Source: Candidatus Phaeomarinibacter sp. (lineage in GTDB: Bacteria > Pseudomonadota > Alphaproteobacteria > CGMCC-115125). From it: 11,062 bases of DNA. The notes under the pieces are model-generated. The model worked only from the letters and a program-made list of their open reading frames with translations, ran no database searches and was not told the origin of the DNA. Location of the stretch: positions 1 through 11,062 of the forward strand of contig JANQMQ010000550.1 of assembly GCA_028279995.1 (NCBI GenBank). Direction: 5' to 3'. Every line of letters starts with the position of its first letter. Within the stretch, counting starts at the first letter, position 1. Shown in pieces: positions 1 through 5,764 of this stretch. Both the position numbers and the translations under genes were made by a program.

Positions 1-1479
1 CGTGACCCAGGGATTGAGTTTTTCACGTGTGTTTACCCCGGCCCGCGCGCCGTAGCCGCGGGTGGTGTAGGACGCCGTCGCGCCGCTCGCGCGCACCGCG
101 TCGGTTTCCGTCTGGGAATAGACGAGACCTGCGCGGATGCCCGTGTCCGGATTGAGCCGGTAAGTCGCAAAAGGCGAGACCAGATAGGTGTCCGCCTCCT
201 TGGAGGTGCCGAACCCGCTTGTGTCGTCGGTGTCTGAAAACCCATATGTCAGGCTCATGCCGGTCGCGACGCGCTCGGTGACGCGCACCTGGCCACCGAC
301 GGTCACGCGCCACGCGTCGGTGTCGCGGCGCTGGCCGGAGCGGGTGTCCTCCGCCGAGGTGAAGTCGCCGGAGACCCATGTGTGCACCCCGCGCGCATTG
401 ATGAGGTCGAGGATCGATGGTTGAGGCGCGGGACCGGAGAGCTGGTTCTGCCGCTTGAGGTTCTGGATACGAGATTCGAGCTGGCTGATCCGCGCGTCGC
501 TTCGGGCGATGTCGGTAGCGAGTAACTTCTGGCCCTCTTCAGCGACCCGGATCTGAAAGCCCAAGTCCTTGCTCTCCTCCGAGGCGTCGTTGACGGCGTT
601 CGTATGTGACCTGTCAGCGATATCGAAGTCCACGAGCGCCTCACGGCGTGACGCTTCGACACTGGCAATCGACGTTCGTTCAGGGACGCCGAGGGCGCGC
701 AGGTCGGCCCGCGCGTTTTCCAGGCGGCTTTCGACGGATGGCATATCCGGAGAAGACGCAGGCGTTGCCATGAACAGATCGCGCGCCTCGTTCAGCGCAC
801 GCAGGGTGTTGAGGATGTTGTCCCAGCGCTGAAGTTCGACCCTGGCCTCCTCAAGGGTTCTGGCTCTTGATTCTATCTTTTTCTGGTTCTCGGCGCTGAT
901 CTCTTCCCGGGCGGCCTTCATTTCGTCGATCAACCTGGCCGAGCTGAAAAACTCCGCCGTCATTTCAGCGTTCTTGGCTTTCTCATCCGCGAGTTCACCC
1001 TCAAGGCGCCGCAGTTCGGCTCCGGTGTCGCTTTCATCCTCGCCGCCGTCTTCGCCACCGTCCCCGCCGCCATCACCACCGCCGGTGCCCCCTTCGCCGT
1101 CTTCTCCGCCAAACCCGATTTCATCACCTTCGTCATCCCAAACCCGTCCATGCTGGTCTTCGAGATCATCGAGGTCATTCTGGTTTTCACGCTCGGCTTC
1201 AGACCTCCCACCCGTTGATGTCGTCCCGACAGAAGTCGTCGGCGTGCCGGGCGTACAGGTGTCGCCCGATTCAACGGTCGATACGACAGTCGCGCCGAGC
1301 GAGAAGATGACTTCCACGAACCCGTTGGAATTGCAGCGTGTGCTGGTCGTTTCACCAGGCGCAGTGTTGCCTGCGATGAATGCGGCTGAAGGATCACCAG
1401 GCCCGGCAACGGCAGGCGCAGCAAGAACGCATGCGGCCAGGCCGACAACACAGATATGAGATGACAAACGATACAACAT
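1..1479 (-). CDS. Exported coiled-coil protein with C-terminal autotransporter-like beta-barrel (paralogue A, 3' end outside window)
   Basis: Starts at ATG 1479 and stays open for 493 codons to the window edge, so the C-terminus is missing (about 110 residues by comparison with the complete paralogue at 3010-4779). Residues 1-25 form a signal peptide ending AVA, and the mature protein begins GPGDPSA. A short module shared with the paralogue follows (FIAGN, PGETTSTRC, SNGF, VESG), with two cysteines at about 49 and 75 that could form a disulfide. Residues 115-151 are a Gly/Asp/Glu-rich low-complexity stretch absent from the paralogue. Residues 153-345 are charged, heptad-like and probably coiled coil. 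From about 361 (RGVHTW) the alternating aromatic/hydrophobic pattern and close match to the paralogue indicate an outer-membrane beta-barrel of autotransporter type. An AGGGGGGG purine tract serves as ribosome site. Lies downstream of a lux-box-like promoter and the LuxR gene at 1587-2651. Barrel assignment is inferred from pattern; the surface role is unknown. Confidence 0.8.
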   Translation of the reverse strand, partial: MLYRLSSHICVVGLAACVLAAPAVAGPGDPSAAFIAGNTAPGETTSTRCNSNGFVEVIFSLGATVVSTVESGDTCTPGTPTTSVGTTSTGGRSEAERENQNDLDDLEDQHGRVWDDEGDEIGFGGEDGEGGTGGGDGGGDGGEDGGEDESDTGAELRRLEGELADEKAKNAEMTAEFFSSARLIDEMKAAREEISAENQKKIESRARTLEEARVELQRWDNILNTLRALNEARDLFMATPASSPDMPSVESRLENARADLRALGVPERTSIASVEASRREALVDFDIADRSHTNAVNDASEESKDLGFQIRVAEEGQKLLATDIARSDARISQLESRIQNLKRQNQLSGPAPQPSILDLINARGVHTWVSGDFTSAEDTRSGQRRDTDAWRVTVGGQVRVTERVATGMSLTYGFSDTDDTSGFGTSKEADTYLVSPFATYRLNPDTGIRAGLVYSQTETDAVRASGATASYTTRGYGARAGVNTREKLNPWVT

Positions 1480-1530
1480 GGGACCCCCCCCTGAATTCGA
1501 CAGGCGCAGTATAGACGCGCGAGACCCGGG

Positions 1531-1575
1531 ACGCTAATCGGCACCTCGTACCGGCGTAACTGGCCATATGGACAG
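1531..1575 (-). promoter_or_regulatory. Lux-box-like operator and promoter of the exported protein gene at 1-1479
   Basis: On the minus strand 1575-1560 reads CTGTCCATATGGCCAG, a 16-bp dyad with 7 of 8 half-site pairs matching. It fits the CT-N12-AG and CTG-N10-CAG forms known for LuxR-family boxes. Directly after it come TTACGC (1559-1554) as a -35-like hexamer, 17 bases, and TAGCGT (1536-1531) as a weak -10-like hexamer. The box centre would lie near -43, the class II LuxR activator position. The predicted transcript start near 1524 leaves a leader of about 45 bases. The same elements at the same spacing occur at 4832-4876, which is the main support. The assignment is inferred, with no binding data. 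Confidence 0.65.
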
Positions 1576-1586
1576 GCAAGTTTGCC

Positions 1587-2174
1587 CTAGAGACGGATGA
1601 GGCGAAGTCGAAGGGCTTTCGCCACCGCTTGTGATCGCGTGGTCACACCCAGCTTCACCATGGCATTGGCCAGATGGAACTTTACCGTCCGTGTAGAGAC
1701 GGTGAGCCGCTCGGCAATCTCGGGGTTGGTCAAACCACTGCCGACCCATTGCAGGCATTCCGTTTCGCGCGGTGTCAGCACCGCAAGGCTCATATCGTCT
1801 TCATGGTCGGATGGCGTCTCGCAGGCGGACATCAACTGCACGGCCATGAGCTGGCGTACATACCGCGCGTCGACATCAGTGCTGCCGTTGTTGTGGATGC
1901 TGACCTGGCGATGCCGCACCGCTTCAGCGATAGCCTGTGATCGCGTGGTTACATCCATCTTTGCCATGGCATTGGCGAGATGGAATTTCACGGTCCGTGC
2001 GGAGACATTGAGCCGGGCGGCGATCTGCGCATTGGTCAAACCGCGCCCCACCCATCGCAGGCATTCTGCTTCACGCGCCGTCAGCTGAGTAGCACTTGCG
2101 TCCTTGTTGTGATCAACAAGTGCCTCATAGGCGCAGATGAACCGTGTCGCCATGAGTTGGCCAATGTGCTGCGC
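1587..2174 (-). repeat. 306-bp in-frame tandem duplication doubling the HTH of the LuxR gene
   Basis: The segment 2174-1869 is repeated in 1868-1587 with a period of exactly 306 bases (102 codons), measured from the LTARE codon at 2084 to the LTPRE codon at 1778. The copies align without gaps from QLMA (2159 and 1853) through the HTH. Long stretches of DNA match, for example tgtgatcgcgtggt and ccatggcattggc on the plus strand. The unit carries the last helix of the ligand domain, the linker and the whole HTH. The second copy ends at the stop codon. Confidence 0.85.
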
Positions 2175-2651
2175 CTCGGCGAAGCGTGCCGCGTCGGCAG
2201 CACTTCGTCCCACACTGTAGATGCTGATCTGGCGGATGTAGCGGTCGTCGGAAAGTGGGATGTTTGTTTCGTGCTCGATATTGTGGTCTCGCATGGCGTC
2301 CCACATGTCACGGGTCTTCGATCCTGACTTGGCGTCCGCGAACACGCTGCTCGTCAACTTGATCTGTGGAAGGCCATAGGCGAGATCAACGATGGGGCAT
2401 ATGTCATCCCATCCAAAGGCGTAGTAGTCGTCCACGAGGCTTTCGGGAAGTGTCGAGACAACGAAGTCGGCGTCGTGGGGTTCGGCCACGTCCGACGCGG
2501 GTCGCGGCGTCCCGAAGAAATCGAAACCATCGATCCCGATGCGATGCAGTTCAGTCTGCAACAGGGCAATGGCGCCGGACGGTGTCGTCGCCCGTGAGAG
2601 CCCGTCCGTGAACGCCTCCATCTGATCTTTCAGGGTACCGATATGCATCAT
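1587..2651 (-). CDS. LuxR-family transcriptional regulator with two tandem C-terminal HTH domains
   Basis: A 354-residue protein from ATG 2651. Residues 1-170 resemble an autoinducer-binding domain (RIGIDGFDFF, VSTLPESL, GWDDICPI, NIPLSD). A LuxR-type HTH lies at about 190-250 (LTAREAECL, GLTNAQIAARL, TVKFHLANAM) and a second complete copy at 292-354 (LTPRETECL, GLTNPEIAERL, TVKFHLANAM). Relatives normally have one HTH and about 250 residues, as the paralogue at 4888-5643 does. By alignment to AHL receptors, Tyr61 is kept (Y76) but Trp57, Asp70 and Gly113 positions are Leu72, Cys85 and Glu128, so a standard AHL ligand is doubtful. The start is uncertain: the frame extends to a TTG at 2762, but ATG 2651 or 2648 lines up without gaps with the paralogue's start. 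No clear ribosome site precedes any candidate. It probably activates the exported-protein gene downstream. Confidence 0.88.
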   Translation of the reverse strand: MMHIGTLKDQMEAFTDGLSRATTPSGAIALLQTELHRIGIDGFDFFGTPRPASDVAEPHDADFVVSTLPESLVDDYYAFGWDDICPIVDLAYGLPQIKLTSSVFADAKSGSKTRDMWDAMRDHNIEHETNIPLSDDRYIRQISIYSVGRSAADAARFAEAQHIGQLMATRFICAYEALVDHNKDASATQLTAREAECLRWVGRGLTNAQIAARLNVSARTVKFHLANAMAKMDVTTRSQAIAEAVRHRQVSIHNNGSTDVDARYVRQLMAVQLMSACETPSDHEDDMSLAVLTPRETECLQWVGSGLTNPEIAERLTVSTRTVKFHLANAMVKLGVTTRSQAVAKALRLRLIRL

Positions 2652-2777
2652 GAAACCGCAGGAAACACTGTAAGGCCCGGAGCCTACATCGTTTTCCAAG
2701 CGATCCGAAACCGGCGTTCTGCGTGTCAGCAGTGGGCCTCGGTTACCTGTGTCATCTGACAAAACACCAGGTGCGGG

Positions 2778-2797
2778 CAGATATCTGGCTGATCAGC
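2778..2797. promoter_or_regulatory. Two abutting 10-bp perfect palindromes, candidate operator
   Basis: CAGATATCTG (2778-2787) is followed with no gap by GCTGATCAGC (2788-2797); each is a perfect palindrome. They lie about 130 bases upstream of ATG 2651 of the LuxR gene, in sequence with no intact gene. They do not match the CT-N12-AG boxes found in front of the exported-protein genes. Any regulatory role is a guess from symmetry and position. Confidence 0.3.
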
Positions 2798-2813
2798 ACT
2801 CGCTGGCGCCCGT

Positions 2814-2960
2814 TTAGGTTGTTTCGGCAAGTTGGGCACCCATCTGCCGACATTGCCGGGCTGTAGTACGGCACGGCGCGCATCCATGTGGGGCCATCAG
2901 ATTGGTTGCGTACTGCGGTGAGTGACCAAGACCCAGATGGTGCCCCAGCTGACGGGCTAG
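2814..2960 (-). pseudogene. Decayed C-terminal fragment of a metzincin-type metallopeptidase
   Basis: One minus-strand frame reads LARQLGHHLGLGHS, then about six residues later NLMAPHGCAPC, ending AQLAETT at TAA 2814. This matches the zinc site HExxHxxGxxH plus the downstream Met-turn of metzincins (matrixin-like), except that the first His-Glu pair is Arg-Gln (2949-2954). The catalytic glutamate and one zinc ligand are therefore lost. Upstream the frame runs into the 3' end of the exported-protein gene at 3010, so no signal peptide or complete catalytic domain can be present. The 358-base gap 2652-3009 holds this relic and the palindromes at 2778-2797; I see nothing else in it. Family assignment rests on the short motif only. 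Confidence 0.5.
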
Positions 2961-3009
2961 CGCCCTCCTGGAAAAGCCGACCGCGCGAAAGACAACCAGC
3001 GCTGGCGAA

Positions 3010-4779
3010 TTAGAGCTGTGTTGAAACACGAAGGGCCGCTGCTATGTCGCTGTAGTCATTCCTGAAAAATGTTGAGCCCACTGATCCTCTCAGCTGGAAC
3101 CGGCCGAAGTCATATTCTGCACCGGTGGACCCAAAGACATCCGCACGATCCTCTCCATTGTCCGGCTTGATCATGTCGAAGTTTGCGTTGGCAGAGGCAA
3201 ACAGACGCCAGTTTTCGACCGGTGTGACGTTCAGTCCAACTGTGAGTTTGGAGATTACCGAGTCGCTGTCCGACGTCGGAACAATGAGACCCAGACTGTC
3301 TGTGTACCCATCAGATTCGCCATATGAATAGGACTGTCCAATACGCCCGTTCACAGTGACCCAGGGGTTCAGCGCCTTCTGGCCCGAAAGCCCGATCACT
3401 GCTCCGTAGGAATGGCTTGATGAGTCTGACGTTGCAGCCCCCGCCCGGACGCTTTCAATGTCGGTATAGGCGTAGGAGAGACCCAGATCGATCAAGGCTG
3501 ATTCAGTGATCTGATAGGCACCATAGGGTGCGATGAGAAAGGTATCCGTCTCGCTTGATATGCCTGTGCTTGTGTTGTCATCTGAATCAGCTGCCACATA
3601 GCCCAAAGCGACCCCTGCCACCCATCTTTCGCTGAAGCGGCCCTGCACCCCCGTCGTGAAGCGGTACTGGTCGATGTCCTGGCGTCGCCCGACCTGGCGA
3701 TCTTCCGCGGTGGTGAAGGTCGTATCGAACCAGACATTGATGCCGCGAGTGCGCAATGCCTCAAACGTGGTTGGCGCGCGGCCTGACAACTGAAAAGAAG
3801 TGCCAAGGGCATCCAGCTCAGCCTGCACGGCGTTTACCTCTGCCGAGAAATGGTCAACGTCCGCCTGGCTGGCCTCTATCTCCCGATCCAGGTCTTTGAT
3901 GGCGGTGCGTGCCGCCTGCACATTTGCCTGTGCCGAGGTGACGCCAGTTGCGTTGAGATAGCCTTCGCCCTCCACGTTTTGCCGGGCAGCCTGCAACTCC
4001 TGCTGGGCAAGCATGTGGCGTGCCTTCGCGGCCTGAAGCTGCAAACGCGCAGATTGTGACCCGACCTGTCCCTCGAGCGCTGCGATGGCGCCTTCCGCAG
4101 CCTCAACGACTTGCTCACGATCAGCCACGTCCTGGAGTGCGGCTACCCGCGCGGCCGCGACAGCTTTTCTGTATTCCACCTCAGCCTGTGTCAGGTCTTC
4201 TTGCCGCCGGGGCAACTCCCGCTTGCGTGCCTCGATGGCGGAGGTGAGATCAGCCTTGCTCTCAGCAAGACGGCTCTTGAGGTCGCTCAGCCGCCTCTCA
4301 AGATCAGCTCGGACCTTGTCGCTCACCTGCTTGTCTGGATCTTCATCATTGGCAGATTCCTCCACCTCTGCGGCGATGGCGTCATAGGTTTCTTGGTCAA
4401 ACTCTTTCAGCATTTCTGCAAAGGCTTGATCCAGAACCGCAGCCTGGTCACGCCGCTGGCGGGCCTGCGCGAACTTGGCCTCCACACGTGCTCTTGCCCT
4501 TTCCGCATCTGCAGATGATTGCGAGCCGACACCGCGTGCTGCGCCAACAGTACACACGGTGCCGGATTCCACGACCGAAACAATGTTCCCGCCAACCAGA
4601 AACAAGACATCAAGAAAACCGTTCGACCGGCAGCGCGTGCTCGTCGTCTCACCGGGTGCGGCATTGCCTGCAATGAAGGTCGCTGAGGGATCACCCGGAC
4701 CGGCATGCGCTGGCAAGACAGCCATGCAAAGGGCAAAGGCACCTGCGCAGGACAGCGCGTTCAAAGGTAGTTTCAGCAT
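3010..4779 (-). CDS. Exported coiled-coil protein with C-terminal autotransporter-like beta-barrel (paralogue B, complete)
   Basis: A 589-residue protein from ATG 4779, with GGGGAT about 8 bases upstream as ribosome site. Residues 1-26 form a signal peptide ending AHA. The mature N-terminus (GPGDPSA, FIAGN, PGETTSTRC, SNGF, VESG) matches the paralogue at 1-1479 and keeps two cysteines at 50 and 76. Residues about 88-330 are long Ala/Glu/Gln/Arg-rich helices with heptad character, probably coiled coil. From about 340 (RGINVWFDTTFTTAEDR) to the end there are about 250 residues of alternating strands with aromatic girdles and Gly/Asp/Ser turns, the size of an autotransporter barrel (PF03797 type). 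The last residues are LRVSTQL, so the usual terminal Phe is replaced by Leu. Known autotransporter passengers are mostly beta-helices, so a coiled-coil passenger is unusual. Probably surface-exposed from the outer membrane; function unknown. Preceded by a lux-box-like promoter and a LuxR gene. Confidence 0.88.
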   Translation of the reverse strand: MLKLPLNALSCAGAFALCMAVLPAHAGPGDPSATFIAGNAAPGETTSTRCRSNGFLDVLFLVGGNIVSVVESGTVCTVGAARGVGSQSSADAERARARVEAKFAQARQRRDQAAVLDQAFAEMLKEFDQETYDAIAAEVEESANDEDPDKQVSDKVRADLERRLSDLKSRLAESKADLTSAIEARKRELPRRQEDLTQAEVEYRKAVAAARVAALQDVADREQVVEAAEGAIAALEGQVGSQSARLQLQAAKARHMLAQQELQAARQNVEGEGYLNATGVTSAQANVQAARTAIKDLDREIEASQADVDHFSAEVNAVQAELDALGTSFQLSGRAPTTFEALRTRGINVWFDTTFTTAEDRQVGRRQDIDQYRFTTGVQGRFSERWVAGVALGYVAADSDDNTSTGISSETDTFLIAPYGAYQITESALIDLGLSYAYTDIESVRAGAATSDSSSHSYGAVIGLSGQKALNPWVTVNGRIGQSYSYGESDGYTDSLGLIVPTSDSDSVISKLTVGLNVTPVENWRLFASANANFDMIKPDNGEDRADVFGSTGAEYDFGRFQLRGSVGSTFFRNDYSDIAAALRVSTQL

Positions 4780-4801
4780 CTGGAAAATCCCCGCTTTGAA
4801 A

Positions 4802-4820
4802 GACGGGAATACGCCCCGTC
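4802..4820 (-). other. Short hairpin in the leader of the exported-protein gene
   Basis: GACGGG (4802-4807) and CCCGTC (4815-4820) can pair as a 6-bp GC-rich stem with a 7-base loop. It sits between the predicted transcript start near 4825 and the ATG at 4779. It has no U-run, so it is not a classic terminator; it could affect mRNA stability or translation. I found no equally good stem in the leader of the paralogue at 1480-1524. Confidence 0.3.
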
Positions 4821-4831
4821 GTCATGCCGGG

Positions 4832-4876
4832 ACGCTAGGCATCTGCTGGTTTTTCAGTAACTACCCATATGGGGAG
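4832..4876 (-). promoter_or_regulatory. Lux-box-like operator and promoter of the exported protein gene at 3010-4779
   Basis: On the minus strand 4876-4861 reads CTCCCCATATGGGTAG, a 16-bp dyad of CT-N12-AG form with 7 of 8 half-site pairs matching and the same CCATATGG core as the box at 1560-1575. It is followed at once by TTACTG (4860-4855), a 17-base spacer and TAGCGT (4837-4832). The box ends 11 bases after the LuxR stop codon, exactly as in the other cassette. The spacer sequence differs between the two copies, while box, -35-like TTAC and TAGCGTCCCGG are kept. This argues for selection on these elements rather than simple recent duplication. Confidence 0.65.
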
Positions 4877-4887
4877 GGTGCGGCGAC

Positions 4888-5643
4888 TTAAAGCGTGATC
4901 AGTCCAAGGCGCAGCGCCTTCGCAACGGCCTGGGTGCGTGAGCCGGAGTCAAGTTTGCGCATCGCATTGGTCAGGTGAAACTTCACCGTGTGCGACGATA
5001 CGCCGAGCCGGGCTGCAATTTGCGGGCTGGTCTCGCCATGCCCGATCCATCTGAGGCAATCCGCTTCGCGCGGCGTCAGGGTCAGCTCCGTCTTGGCTAC
5101 GTGGTCGAGAGACAGTTCCTCATAGGCCCATAGAAACTGTGTTGCCAGCACCTGAGCGGCATAGCGCGCGTTTGCAAACCGGGTGGCGTCTTCTGCGGTG
5201 CGGCCGGAACAGAAGACACTGATCTGCCGCAGATGGCCGGTGTCGGAGAGCGGGATGTTCAGTTCATGCTCAATATTGAAATCCCGCATGGCGTCCCACA
5301 TTTCCCGCTTCGTGCTGCCGGGGCGGGCGTCGGAAAACACGTCTTGAGTCAGCTTTGGCTCGGGTGCTCCCCGTGCAAGCCCGATGACCGGGCAGACCTG
5401 GTCCCAGCCTCTGGAGGTGTAATCCTCCATCAGGCTTTCGGGCAGGGTAGAAACCAGGTAGTCCGCCCTGGCGCCCTTGGCCTTTGCATTGCCCACACGC
5501 CGTATCCGGAAAAAGTCGTACCCGTCTATCCCGATGCGACGCATATAGCTGTCGAAAACAGCAATCGCGGCCGGCGCGTTGCGTGTTGCGGCCAGCCGCA
5601 CCTGAAACTCATCAAACAGGTCGTTGGAAAAGATACGCCCCAT
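4888..5643 (-). CDS. LuxR-family transcriptional regulator (single HTH, solo type)
   Basis: A 251-residue protein from ATG 5643. Residues 1-175 are the ligand-binding domain (RRIGIDGYDFF, VSTLPESL, GWDQVCPV, NIPLSD) and residues 188-251 the LuxR HTH (LTLTPREADCL, TSPQIAARLGV, TVKFHLTNAM). The conserved HTH Glu, Leu and Gly are present. Aligned to AHL receptors, Tyr61 is kept (Y75), while Trp57, Asp70 and Gly113 positions are Leu71, Cys84 and Glu127, the same changes as in the paralogue at 1587-2651. No LuxI-type synthase lies in the window, so it is a LuxR solo here. The frame extends to ATG 5700 and GTG 5724. I chose 5643 because it aligns without gaps with the paralogue, has GTGGGA six bases upstream, and leaves 121 bases for divergent promoters. 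It probably acts on the box at 4861-4876. Confidence 0.88.
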   Translation of the reverse strand: MGRIFSNDLFDEFQVRLAATRNAPAAIAVFDSYMRRIGIDGYDFFRIRRVGNAKAKGARADYLVSTLPESLMEDYTSRGWDQVCPVIGLARGAPEPKLTQDVFSDARPGSTKREMWDAMRDFNIEHELNIPLSDTGHLRQISVFCSGRTAEDATRFANARYAAQVLATQFLWAYEELSLDHVAKTELTLTPREADCLRWIGHGETSPQIAARLGVSSHTVKFHLTNAMRKLDSGSRTQAVAKALRLGLITL

Positions 5644-5764
5644 ACCGGATCCCACAAATTCATCCCAGTGTTGCTGGAGAATACAGCCAATCTCCGACAT
5701 GATGAAGTCACTGAACTGTGGCACTCAGGTGGAACAGTGTTGGCGTGAGATCGGAGTGGTCCAG

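Noticed and set aside
1040..1100. Repetitive GCC/ACC/CCG stretch as a DNA repeat or CRISPR-like element
   Set aside because: It is explained by codons for the Gly/Asp/Glu-rich protein segment; there are no regular spacers.
4475..4891. 138-codon plus-strand open frame opposite the exported-protein gene
   Set aside because: It lies antisense to the signal peptide and coiled-coil region, has low-complexity unlikely sequence, and no ribosome site; the minus-strand gene explains the coding pattern.
5708..5750. CACTG/CAGTG-type inverted repeats between the divergent genes as a lux box
   Set aside because: Arms are 4-5 bp with mismatched cores and do not fit the CT-N12-AG pattern seen at the other two sites.
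5624..5764. Possible 47-residue N-terminal extension of the first phosphofructokinase
   Set aside because: It would run antisense through the LuxR start, has no family match, and the paralogue begins directly at MRIGVLTGG.
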